NCBI GenBank assembly: GCA_022566315.1
Contig: JADFJC010000001.1
Span: 35,982-99,981 of the forward strand
Reading direction: 5' to 3'
Length of the DNA stretch: 64,000 bases
Origin: Planctomycetota bacterium
GTDB taxonomy: Bacteria; Planctomycetota; Phycisphaerae; Sedimentisphaerales; Anaerobacaceae
In this document: positions 20,639 to 29,664 of the stretch, one piece after another
Layout: the number at the start of each line of letters is the position of its first letter
Position numbering within the stretch: position 1 is the stretch's first letter
Made by a program: the position numbers and the translations under genes
The notes under the pieces: model-generated
The model's database searches: none
What the model was told of the DNA's origin: nothing
Seen by the model: the letters and a program-made list of their open reading frames with translations, nothing else

Positions 20639-21166
20639 TTGAAAGCTATGATAGAAAAATTAAATCAAAGAGACATACGGATATTGAAAATTGGTGCTGT
20701 GTGCGCAGCAGCTATCCTGGTGTTTTGGTTTGCATCCAAATGGCTTGACCGCTGGAAAGAGGCAAGAGCATCACTTGCCTTATTGGAAGATAAGTTAGAG
20801 CTTATCGATGTGGACAAGGCCAAGCGAGCAGGCTTGATGTCAATTGTGCCTGTGTTTGAGATGCCGAAAGAGGAAAAAACACAAAGATTCCTGTTTATAG
20901 ATAAACTTAGCGAACAATTAAAGAAGGCGGGAATAAAAAATCAGCCTTTGCAGGTTGTCTCTATCGGGAAATCAGGACAGGCCGGGTATAGATTGCTGCG
21001 TATGAAATGCAGCGCCAAGTGCAGGTTCACCCAGGTGCTCGATTTGCTTGCCAACTTGAAAGAGAATCCTTATCTGGTTGGGGTCGAAGAGCTGCGAATA
21101 AGAATCGATAAGAAGAAGCCCCAGGAAGTTGATATGGACCTGACAGTATCAACATTTATTAAGTAA
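20639..21166 (+). CDS. gspM: GspM-like assembly protein
   Basis: Short cytosolic tail, one TM and ferredoxin-like C-terminus; position after GspL. Confidence 0.6.
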   Translation: MKAMIEKLNQRDIRILKIGAVCAAAILVFWFASKWLDRWKEARASLALLEDKLELIDVDKAKRAGLMSIVPVFEMPKEEKTQRFLFIDKLSEQLKKAGIKNQPLQVVSIGKSGQAGYRLLRMKCSAKCRFTQVLDLLANLKENPYLVGVEELRIRIDKKKPQEVDMDLTVSTFIK

Positions 21167-21178
21167 GGTAGGCAGATT

Positions 21179-21985
21179 GTGAAAATTGATTATTTGAAAG
21201 ATCTGAGAGAAAAGAAAGAATTGGTTTCAGTTGTACTGCTTGGTGTTTCAGCGTTTTTGGCGGTTTTGATTTTGGTTAAGGTAACGGGCTTTTTTACGGC
21301 CCCAGCCAAAGCAGAACTTTTAGTTAAGAATGCTGTTGCGCAAAACAACACGGATGCCAATGATATAGACAAGTATTTTGCGAAATACAAGGCGCTTGCT
21401 AATGAGTTGAAAAAGAACAATTTGTTTGCGCCGCCTGCGGCGAAGCAGCACCCGGTAAAAGAGGTCTGGGGTATATTTGGTAATGAGGTGCTGATAAAGG
21501 ACAAGTGGTACAAAATCGATGACACGGTGGGAGGCGCGAAGATTGTGGCAATCGGACCTACCGAAGTTACTATCGAATGGGACGGTAAGGAAAAAACCTT
21601 TGCCCCTATCGATTCAAAAAGTTCTTCGCAGCCGGGTGGTTCAAGAGCAACAGCCAAAGGGGGGCCTACGAGACCTGGAGGAGGAAGTGCCCAGATGGTT
21701 ATAATTCAGTCACAAGGAAGACCAACAGGCGATCCTGGAGACGGCCCTGGGGGCGGTATGAAGAGAATGAAGGAAAGATTCCAAAATATGTCGGGGGCTG
21801 ACAGAGACAAATTCATGGCTGTAATGAAGAAGAGAAGCGAAGAATATAAGAAAATGTCTGAAGAAGAAAGGATAAAGTTTAAATCCAAAATGATTGAAAA
21901 ATTCGGCGGAGGGGAGCCAGGTGGTGGACGGGGACCAGATGGCGGAAAACGAGGTGGTAAAATAATTATAAAAGGACTTAAGTAA
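21179..21985 (+). CDS. GspC-like protein (paralogue A) with HR-type domain and charged RERF-type C-terminus
   Basis: TM + 'NNLFAPPAAKQHPVKEVWGIFGNEVLIKDKWYKIDDTVGGAKIVAIGPTEVTIEWDGKEKTF' (GspC/PilP HR-like) + 'RMKERFQNMSGADRDKFMAVMKKRSEEYKKMSEEERIKFKSKM'. Confidence 0.6.
   Translation: MKIDYLKDLREKKELVSVVLLGVSAFLAVLILVKVTGFFTAPAKAELLVKNAVAQNNTDANDIDKYFAKYKALANELKKNNLFAPPAAKQHPVKEVWGIFGNEVLIKDKWYKIDDTVGGAKIVAIGPTEVTIEWDGKEKTFAPIDSKSSSQPGGSRATAKGGPTRPGGGSAQMVIIQSQGRPTGDPGDGPGGGMKRMKERFQNMSGADRDKFMAVMKKRSEEYKKMSEEERIKFKSKMIEKFGGGEPGGGRGPDGGKRGGKIIIKGLK
21200..21640 (+). repeat. Long direct repeat, copy 1 (partner about 22010-22460)
   Basis: Nearly identical nucleotide sequence shared by the 5' halves of the two GspC-like genes. 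Confidence 0.9.
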
Positions 21986-21997
21986 GGGAGACAAATT

Positions 21998-22843
21998 ATG
22001 AAACTTGATTATCTGAAAGAAAAGAAAGAATTGGTTTCAGTTGTACTGCATGGTGTTTCAGCGTTTTTGGCGGTTTTGATTCTGGTTAAGGTAACGGGCT
22101 TTTTTACGGCCCCAGCCAAAGCAGAACTTTTAGTTAAGAAGGCTGTTGCGCAAAATAACGCGGGCGCCGAAGATGTGGACAAGTATTTTGCGAAATACAA
22201 GGCGCTTGCTAATGAGCTGAAAAAGAACAATTTGTTTGCGCCGCCTGCGGCGAAGCAGCACCCGGTAAAAGAAGTCTGGGGTATATTTGGTAATGAGGTG
22301 CTGATAAAGGACAAGTGGTACAAAATCGATGACACGGTGGGAGACGCTAAGATTGTGGCAATCGGACCTACCGAAGTTACTATCGAATGGGACGGCAAAG
22401 AAAAAACCTTTGCCCCTATCGACTCAAAAAGTTCTTCGCAGCCGGGCGGGTCGAGGGGTTCAAGGGGTTCAAGAGCGACAGCCAGTAGCGGTGGGCCTGG
22501 AGGAGGACGTGCCGAGATGGTTACAATTCGGTCGGAGGGAGGACCAATGGTCAGGCCTGAAGGCGGAAGAGGGTCCAGCCGTGGAGGCATGGAGAGATTC
22601 ATTGGGGGAATGAGGGAAAGATTCCAGAATATGCCTGAGGCCGACAGGGACAGATTTAGAGCCGAAATGCAGGAAAGAAGAGGAAGATATATGAATATGT
22701 CTGAAGCAGAAAGGGAAAAGTTCAGAGCCGAAATGCGTGAAAGATTTGGCGGTGGACGTTCAGGCGGTGGACGGCCGTCAGACGGCGAACGGGGCTCAGG
22801 TGGCAGTCGGGGCTCAGGTGGCGGACGACGAGGTGGTAGATAA
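21998..22843 (+). CDS. GspC-like protein (paralogue B), tandem duplicate of previous, RGG-rich tail
   Basis: Near-identical first ~150 residues to 21179..21985, then diverged 'MRERFQNMPEADRDRFRAEMQERRGRYMNMSEAEREKFRAEMRERFGGG'. Confidence 0.6.
   Translation: MKLDYLKEKKELVSVVLHGVSAFLAVLILVKVTGFFTAPAKAELLVKKAVAQNNAGAEDVDKYFAKYKALANELKKNNLFAPPAAKQHPVKEVWGIFGNEVLIKDKWYKIDDTVGDAKIVAIGPTEVTIEWDGKEKTFAPIDSKSSSQPGGSRGSRGSRATASSGGPGGGRAEMVTIRSEGGPMVRPEGGRGSSRGGMERFIGGMRERFQNMPEADRDRFRAEMQERRGRYMNMSEAEREKFRAEMRERFGGGRSGGGRPSDGERGSGGSRGSGGGRRGGR
22010..22460 (+). repeat. Long direct repeat, copy 2
   Basis: See 21200-21640. Confidence 0.9.
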
Positions 22844-22873
22844 TGATAAAATGATTGAAGTGAGGTAAATAAA

Positions 22874-23887
22874 ATGAAACGTTCAGGAACAACACTAATA
22901 TTTGTAATAGTTTGGGCTGCGGTGCTTTTTGCTTCCTTTGTAATCGGCATTTGCATCAGAGAAGTCAGGTTTCAGTATGCCAAAGTTGAATCCAAAGCAG
23001 ACATTGAACCTGAGACAAGCAGTGAGGTTCAAATGCCAGACGCGACAGATCAACTTGTAAACGAGCTGGCCCAGAGAAGGCCTATGCCCGGCCCCGGAGG
23101 CGCTGAAAGGCCTCGCAATTTTTCTCCTGAAGAAAGAGCCGGAGCAGGAGGGGAAAGAATGGCGAGGATGGGGGAGCGATTTGAAGGTATGTCTGAGGAT
23201 GAAAGGCAAGAGGCTATAGCTCAGATGCGTGAAAGATTCGGCGGCAGGCGACGGGGAGGTGGTGAGAGGTTTCAAAATCTCTCCGAAGAAGAGAGAGCGA
23301 AAATGGAAGATGAAAGAAGACAGATGAGGGAAAGATTTGAGAACATGTCTGAGGAAGAAAGAGAAGCATACAGAGCACAAATGCGTGAAAGATTTGGTGG
23401 AAGGCGGTCATCAGGTGGCAGAGAAGACGGCCGCCGCCGATCAGGCGGCAGCGGTGACGGTGCACCTCCACCGCCGAAGGGCAGGGCCTGCTTTGTTGCT
23501 GAGACCCATGTGTGGGTAGATGGCAAGCTCGTACAAATTTCTAAAGTCACCGCGGGCCAGACAGTCGGCAAGCAGTTTTGTGGGTCATCGTCTCTGGAGC
23601 AGGTTCAGGAGCACGAAGGAACGTTCGAGTGTCGTGACATAGCGCTCGAGAGCGGAAATACCATCAGCGTTGTCGATGCACACTGCTTCATGCTCGATTC
23701 CGGACGATGGATCGCGGCACAGAACTTGACAAGCGGCCTAAGATTGAAAACGCTGACCGGCACTGTCGGTATCAAAAGCGTTACAAAAAGAGCCGTGCCT
23801 TATACCGGCAAAGTTTACAATCTGAAGGTTAAAAGCTCAGACCAGTACATGGTAGGCAAAGATATGGTAATTGTGCGTGATTATTAA
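22874..23887 (+). CDS. Single-pass membrane protein with RERF repeats and C-terminal Hint (Hedgehog/intein) domain
   Basis: N-terminal TM; three to four 'MRERFxNMSEEERxxxxAQMRERFGG' repeats; C-terminal 'CFVAETHVWVDGKLVQISKVTAGQ...GNTISVVDAHCFMLDSGRWIAAQNL...VYNLKVKSSDQYMVGKDMVIVRDY'. Confidence 0.7.
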   Translation: MKRSGTTLIFVIVWAAVLFASFVIGICIREVRFQYAKVESKADIEPETSSEVQMPDATDQLVNELAQRRPMPGPGGAERPRNFSPEERAGAGGERMARMGERFEGMSEDERQEAIAQMRERFGGRRRGGGERFQNLSEEERAKMEDERRQMRERFENMSEEEREAYRAQMRERFGGRRSSGGREDGRRRSGGSGDGAPPPPKGRACFVAETHVWVDGKLVQISKVTAGQTVGKQFCGSSSLEQVQEHEGTFECRDIALESGNTISVVDAHCFMLDSGRWIAAQNLTSGLRLKTLTGTVGIKSVTKRAVPYTGKVYNLKVKSSDQYMVGKDMVIVRDY

Positions 23888-23990
23888 TGCGGTGCTTCGG
23901 TGCATGTTCGATCTGCTCATAGAACACCGCACCGGCCCGTAGCGCCGATCAGGCGAAAGACAGTAAGAGAATAATTGGATTTAGAATGAG

Positions 23991-26900
23991 GTGAAAAAAA
24001 TGGAACGGTCAAAATTAATAATATCAATAGTAGTTGGTATTGCATCGGTCCTTATTGTCTGGAGGGTCGGTTTTTACCCGCCGGTGCCTGAACAAACAGG
24101 AAAACCAACTGAAACCCAAAAAGTAGCTGTTGAACCTGAGCAGCCCGAAGAAGCTCAAAAGTTAGGTGACGCAAACGAGCCTGCGGTGGCCTCTGATGTT
24201 AACGAACCCGGAAGATTAACGGATGTTAACGAGCCCCGAACAGTAGCTGCCGTTGGGGTTGGGGAGCCAATAAGATTAGCTGCCGTTGGTGGGCCAAGAG
24301 GGCCAGATGATGTTGGTAGGCCAAGAAGAGCAGTTGTCATTACCGAGCCGAATGAGCCTGTTGAGCCAAACGAACCGATGGAAATCGTGAATCTCAAAAA
24401 TGTGGAGATGAAAACCATTATTGCGAAGCTCGCAGAATGGACCGGCAAGGTAATTATTCCCACCGATGAGGCGATGAAACAGAGAATAACTATATACGCG
24501 CCGAAGAAGCTGCCAAGAAGCAAAGCTATTTCGAAGATATATAGTGCGCTGCGTATGAAAGGCTACATTGTCGAACAGACCGATGGCACGATTTTTCTCA
24601 AACCAATGAAGGATGCAAAGCTCGGCGAGGTTCCCACGATATCGGATGATTACCCGCTTGCGATGGTTGAAAATAAAGACCAGGTAGTTCAAAAGTTCTT
24701 TAAGCTGAAGAACTACAGTCCTTCGCAGATGGGTCAGATTATTCTGCCGTTGATAGACGAGTACGGCTACGTAAGCGCTGATGAAGGCACCGGTAGTCTG
24801 CTGGTAATTGATACAGTTAAGAGTCTGATGCGCATTAGTCTGATTATCAAACAGTTTGACGTGGTCGAAGTTGAGGAAATTTTCACAGAGATATTTGAAA
24901 TTCGTCACGGTGACCCCACGGAGATTGTCAAGCTGCTTCAGACACTGTTAGGTGACGGCAGCAGCAGTGTGAGAGGCCCCAGCCGAGGCCGTGGGTTTCC
25001 GTCAAGACCGAGTTCTTCGAGCAGTTCATCTAAAAGCAAAAGTAAAAGCACAGGTGGTACGGCAATATCGGTTACGGTCGGCACCAGCCGGACGCCGGCT
25101 ATTCTTATCGCGGAGCCGACGTACAACTGGATTATCGCAAAAGCAACGGCTGAAGATTTAAAGCAGATTGCCGAGTGGATTGAGAAGCTCGACAAGGCTG
25201 TGCCTACACTGTTTATTGATCAACCTCTTGCGAGAATTGAAAATAAAAATCAGATAGTTCAGAAATTCTTCAAGTTAGAAAACTACAGTCCTTCGAAGAT
25301 GAGCCAGATTGTCGGACCTTTGATTAGCGATACCGGCTATGTAAGCGCCGATGAAACCACGGGCAATCTTGTAGTGATTGATACGGTTGAAAGTCTGATG
25401 CGCATCGAGATGATTATCGAACAGTTTGATGTGCCCGAAGCTGAGCAAACCGTTACGGAGATATTTGAAATACGTTACGGCGACCCATCGGAGATTGTCC
25501 AGTTATTGAGGATGCTTATAACCGGTGAGACCGGCACCAGCTCAAGGAGTCTTGGTCGAAGCAGCAGTTACGGCCGAAGTAGTTACAGCCGGACCAGTTA
25601 TTCGTCAAGCCGTGGTTATAGTAGTAGAGGTAGTTCCAGGTCCGGCTCATCATCGGTTATGATTGGGCCAAGCGAACAGCCGGTTGTGCTTATACCGGAG
25701 CCGAAGCGCAGGTGGATTATCGCAAGGGCGTCGGCTGAAGATATGAAACAGATTAGCGAGTGGATAGATAAACTTGACCACGAGGAACCGGTCAGAGCAG
25801 AATACGAAACAGTTTCAATCACGTATGCTGATGTTGGCGAAGTTGCGAGCCGTCTTAACGAGGCGCTGCAGCAGATGCCAGGCTCAGAATTGCAAACGAG
25901 CGTTCTTATTCAGCCGTTAGAGCAGGCAAAACAGATTGTCATCTTCGGCAGGGCGGATATACGCGAAATGGTTAAGAAACTTATTATGGAAGTGGACGTT
26001 CCTCCCGGTGAGTTTGAAACAAGGGTTTTTGAACTGAAATATGCCGACCCCGACCAGATTAAGGAAAATATCGACGAACTCTATAGTGAGACAGCCCCCG
26101 GTGGCGGCGGCTCGGCCAGTTACTACTATTACAGATACGGGCGCGGCAGCCAAGGAAGTGATGCAAGTACGGTAAAAGTAATATCATTTCCGACGATGGG
26201 ACAGTTAACGGTGATTGCCTCGCCTGATAATATGCTCAAAATTATCGGGCAGATAAAGGATTGGGATGTTCCGCTGGATGTGGAGAAGCTCAAGCCGAGG
26301 ATAATTGAGCTGCATAACTCCGACCCGGTGCAAATGGTCAATCTTCTAAAGACGCTTTTTACCGAAGAAGGTGGCGGAGGTATGAGTATCTTCGATATTT
26401 TATTTGGCGGAGGTAGTGGGGAAAAGGCAAAAATTGTCGGGCCGCTCTATGGCCAATTGACCTTTGAGGAGGTGCCAGGGACAAGGAAGATAATCATAAT
26501 AAGCAAGATTCCCGAGGCATACGATGTCATTGAGCAATTGATACTTGACCTTGACAGAGAGGAGATGGGCGAGATACCCAAAGTTATAGAGCTCAAGTAC
26601 GCAGACCCTGAAGACCTGAGCGAACGTCTAAATGCAATGTTCGTCGAATCGGGACAAACAGCCAGGATTCGACTCACTGCCCAGGGACTGACCTCAACGT
26701 CGGCGATGGATGATTCAGGTGACGGCGGCAGTAGTAACGCCAACCAAAACCAAAACGCCGGCCAGTCGGAGGATAACACTTATACGCCGCCGTGGTCCGG
26801 GTCCGGTGCTCGCAGCAGTATCGATACAGAGCGGCCGATAAGCAACGTCATAGGCAGGATTCGCTTCGTGCCGGAGCCGCATACCAAGTCGATTATGGTG

Positions 26901-27839
26901 CTCGCTCCACCGGAGTTCATGGACGAAATAGAAGGACTGATCGCACAACTGGACGTGCCGGGCAAGCAGGTGATGATAGAGGCGATTATTGTGGAGATTG
27001 AGCACAGCAAAGTAACTTCTCTCGGTATCCAACTGGCAACGAACCCTGCTGCGTTCGGTTCAATAGGCGAAAATGCACTTGTGGCGCTGGGCAATCTTAC
27101 AAATATTGGAACTCACGGCACAGATGGCGGTATAATATCGCCCAGTGGTGTGGGAGGAGGGACCACACCCACACTGTTTGGCGCTACAGGGTCAGGGTCA
27201 GTGTTCGGCGTTGGAACAGATGTTTACGCCTTGATTGATTTCCTCATCAGGACAACCGACGCCAAGATTCTTAATCAGCAGACACTCTGGACGAAGGACA
27301 ATGAAGAAGCAAGTTTCTTCAAGGGCAAAGAAGTTGCATTCCTCGCGGGCACGACCTTATTGGGCGCAGGAGGAGGCTCGACGCAGGACATTACTTTCGA
27401 GAAGGTAGGTATGGAGCTGCGGGTGCGACCGAGTATTACCCCCGAGGACAACGTCGATATGATTGTCAATGTCCAGATTTCCCAGCTTACCTCAGACCTT
27501 GTGAACAACCAGCCCGTCAGGAGCCATATGGAAACCACGACTAATATGATAGTGCGGGACGGCCAGACGCTTTTGCTCGGTGGTATTTTATTCCAGAAGG
27601 ATAGCAAAGTCCAACGCAAGCTTCCGCTATTCGGTGATTTGCCTTTGATTGGAGGTCTGTTCCGACATACCGAGGTCATTAAGACAAACAGCGAGATGCT
27701 TGTGTTCATAACACCCCACGTGATAGATGAACCTACTGCGGAACTTCCCGAGACAGTAACAGAGAAAAAGGAAAAACTCGAAGACATTCAGGAGCAACTG
27801 GAAGAAACTATGGAAGGCTTAGCGTGGGAAACACCGTGA
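23991..27839 (+). CDS. gspD: Very large type II secretion secretin GspD with duplicated N-domains
   Basis: C-terminal secretin core 'VPGKQVMIEAIIVEIEHSKVTSLGIQ', 'VGMELRVRPSI', 'LLLGGILFQKDSKVQRKLPLFGDLPLIGGLFRH'; several N-domain repeats. Confidence 0.93.
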   Translation: MKKMERSKLIISIVVGIASVLIVWRVGFYPPVPEQTGKPTETQKVAVEPEQPEEAQKLGDANEPAVASDVNEPGRLTDVNEPRTVAAVGVGEPIRLAAVGGPRGPDDVGRPRRAVVITEPNEPVEPNEPMEIVNLKNVEMKTIIAKLAEWTGKVIIPTDEAMKQRITIYAPKKLPRSKAISKIYSALRMKGYIVEQTDGTIFLKPMKDAKLGEVPTISDDYPLAMVENKDQVVQKFFKLKNYSPSQMGQIILPLIDEYGYVSADEGTGSLLVIDTVKSLMRISLIIKQFDVVEVEEIFTEIFEIRHGDPTEIVKLLQTLLGDGSSSVRGPSRGRGFPSRPSSSSSSSKSKSKSTGGTAISVTVGTSRTPAILIAEPTYNWIIAKATAEDLKQIAEWIEKLDKAVPTLFIDQPLARIENKNQIVQKFFKLENYSPSKMSQIVGPLISDTGYVSADETTGNLVVIDTVESLMRIEMIIEQFDVPEAEQTVTEIFEIRYGDPSEIVQLLRMLITGETGTSSRSLGRSSSYGRSSYSRTSYSSSRGYSSRGSSRSGSSSVMIGPSEQPVVLIPEPKRRWIIARASAEDMKQISEWIDKLDHEEPVRAEYETVSITYADVGEVASRLNEALQQMPGSELQTSVLIQPLEQAKQIVIFGRADIREMVKKLIMEVDVPPGEFETRVFELKYADPDQIKENIDELYSETAPGGGGSASYYYYRYGRGSQGSDASTVKVISFPTMGQLTVIASPDNMLKIIGQIKDWDVPLDVEKLKPRIIELHNSDPVQMVNLLKTLFTEEGGGGMSIFDILFGGGSGEKAKIVGPLYGQLTFEEVPGTRKIIIISKIPEAYDVIEQLILDLDREEMGEIPKVIELKYADPEDLSERLNAMFVESGQTARIRLTAQGLTSTSAMDDSGDGGSSNANQNQNAGQSEDNTYTPPWSGSGARSSIDTERPISNVIGRIRFVPEPHTKSIMVLAPPEFMDEIEGLIAQLDVPGKQVMIEAIIVEIEHSKVTSLGIQLATNPAAFGSIGENALVALGNLTNIGTHGTDGGIISPSGVGGGTTPTLFGATGSGSVFGVGTDVYALIDFLIRTTDAKILNQQTLWTKDNEEASFFKGKEVAFLAGTTLLGAGGGSTQDITFEKVGMELRVRPSITPEDNVDMIVNVQISQLTSDLVNNQPVRSHMETTTNMIVRDGQTLLLGGILFQKDSKVQRKLPLFGDLPLIGGLFRHTEVIKTNSEMLVFITPHVIDEPTAELPETVTEKKEKLEDIQEQLEETMEGLAWETP

Positions 27840-27879
27840 TTTTTCACGGACAAGGTCCTACAACGTGTACTAATTCTGC

Positions 27880-27909
27880 ACCCTGGGCAACCGTTTGGCT
27901 GCCCAGGGT
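27880..27909 (+). terminator. Strong hairpin after gspD (possible terminator, no clear U-tract)
   Basis: ACCCTGGGCA-accgtttggc-TGCCCAGGGT, 10-bp perfect stem. Confidence 0.55.
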
Positions 27910-28053
27910 TTGCAGCAGCGATTTCATCGCAGCTTTTGCCCATCCATTCCGAAACTGGGGTTACAAAAACTTTTTACTGGCAAGTTGTCTAACGGTACGG
28001 TAAAAATAGTAGCCTATTGCTGTTTCTAAAAAGTCAGGTTAACATTTCGGTTT

Positions 28054-28121
28054 GTCATTCCGCACTTGATGCGGAATCCAGACTTTGCGTTTTTCTGGAT
28101 TCCCGCTTTCGCGGGAATGAC
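28054..28121. repeat. Palindromic intergenic repeat of the GGATTCCCGCTTTCGCGGGAATGAC type
   Basis: GTCATTCCGC..GCGGAATCCAG..CTGGATTCCCGC..GCGGGAATGAC; nested inverted repeats. Confidence 0.8.
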
Positions 28122-28186
28122 AGGTGGATATGTATTTTTTTGAAGGAGATTAAAAATGTGGGTTGCAATTCTGGAGTAAACAATAA

Positions 28187-29530
28187 ATGGATGCTTATAG
28201 CTTAAGGCCGGATGAGCTGCCTGATTTGGCCATCGATACACTTGGTTCGCCGATGATAGATTCGCCTCTGATAGAAGGGGGGCGTCATTTTATCGATGAC
28301 GACGAGAAGGTCCTGCTGTATTCACATTCTGAAAATCTAAAAGCGTCCAAAGACACCGGAAAAGAACTTCCAATGTTCGAGAGGGCCGGTCCCCGCCGAA
28401 AGATTTTCTTTGAGCCGGGAAAACTAAACTGCGGCATAGTTACTTGCGGCGGCCTGTGTCCCGGCCTTAATGATGTTATACGAACCATCACTCTTAGCCT
28501 GCTCTGGCAGTACCGAGTCAAAACAGTTTTTGGCTTCCGATATGGGTATGCAGGTCTATCCTCGAAAGCTCCCGAGGAGCCTGTGCTGCTAACGCCGGAA
28601 TTGGTAAATGATATCCACCTCAGAGGTGGGGATATTTTATCATCTTCCCGCGGGCCACAGGACACTGACGATATGGTTGACAACCTGGAAAAGATGGGAA
28701 TCGGCTTATTATTTACCATTGGCGGAGATGGAACATTGCGCGGGGCGCGTGACCTGACCGAAACGATAAAGAAAAGGGAATTAAAAATTTCGGTCATTGG
28801 AATTCCGAAGACAATTGACAACGACATCTGCGGCATAGAGCAGTCTTTTGGCTTCTCGACTGCTGTTGAGGCGGCGCGTTCAGCAATTTGCGGCGCACAC
28901 GAAGAAGCCAGAGGCGCCTGGAACGGTGTCGGCTTAGTTAAACTGATGGGCAGGGATTCAGGCTTTATTGCCGCTTATGCTACCTTGGCCAACAGCGATG
29001 TGAACTTCTGCTTTATTCCGGAGGTGCCCCTTGTTCTGGAAGGGGAAAATGGGTTCCTGCAAGCTCTGGAAAAACGATTAGATAAAAAACATCACGCACT
29101 GATTGTTGTCGCCGAGAGTGCAGGCCAACACCTGACCGGAAAAACCGGTACTCAAAAGAGGGATGCTTCCGGCAATATTGTGCGTGAGGATATCGGGCTT
29201 ATATTGAAAGAAAGAATCACACAGTATTTTGCAGAGAAGAAAAAGCCGTTGGCTTTGAAATACATAGACCCCAGTTATATCATTCGCAGCTTACCTGCCG
29301 ACTCCAACGATTCAGCGTTTTGTGTAATGCTCGGCCAAAACGCCGTGCACGCCGGCTTGTCAGGCCGAACAAATATGGTAGTAGGATATCGGAATCAATA
29401 CTTCGTTCATATCCCCATATCACTTACTATACTCAAGAGGAAGAAAGTTGACCCTGACGGCCATTTATGGCAGACTGTCCTGGAAACAACCGGCCAGGCC
29501 CAGCGAAGATTTAAAACCGGTCACGATTAA
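28187..29530 (+). CDS. 6-phosphofructokinase
   Basis: 'GIVTCGGLCPGLNDVIRTI', 'GGDGTLRGARDL', 'GIPKTIDNDI', 'MGRDSGFIA'. Confidence 0.9.
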   Translation: MDAYSLRPDELPDLAIDTLGSPMIDSPLIEGGRHFIDDDEKVLLYSHSENLKASKDTGKELPMFERAGPRRKIFFEPGKLNCGIVTCGGLCPGLNDVIRTITLSLLWQYRVKTVFGFRYGYAGLSSKAPEEPVLLTPELVNDIHLRGGDILSSSRGPQDTDDMVDNLEKMGIGLLFTIGGDGTLRGARDLTETIKKRELKISVIGIPKTIDNDICGIEQSFGFSTAVEAARSAICGAHEEARGAWNGVGLVKLMGRDSGFIAAYATLANSDVNFCFIPEVPLVLEGENGFLQALEKRLDKKHHALIVVAESAGQHLTGKTGTQKRDASGNIVREDIGLILKERITQYFAEKKKPLALKYIDPSYIIRSLPADSNDSAFCVMLGQNAVHAGLSGRTNMVVGYRNQYFVHIPISLTILKRKKVDPDGHLWQTVLETTGQAQRRFKTGHD

Positions 29531-29664
29531 GAACACTTCCAAACAAGCCTTGACACATCACCCGGAGCGGATTAGACTTTAATAGATGAGCCCGCAGCGA
29601 TATTCTGTTGCCGTGGGTGCAGCACGGTGCGGGCTTCTCAGCAGGAATAGAAATGGAGGTTATC

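Noticed and set aside
22009-22956. 315-aa minus-strand ORF opposite the GspC-like paralogue
   Set aside because: Antisense shadow of Gly/Arg-rich repeats (Pro/Ser-rich product); the sense frames encode convincing T2SS-type proteins.
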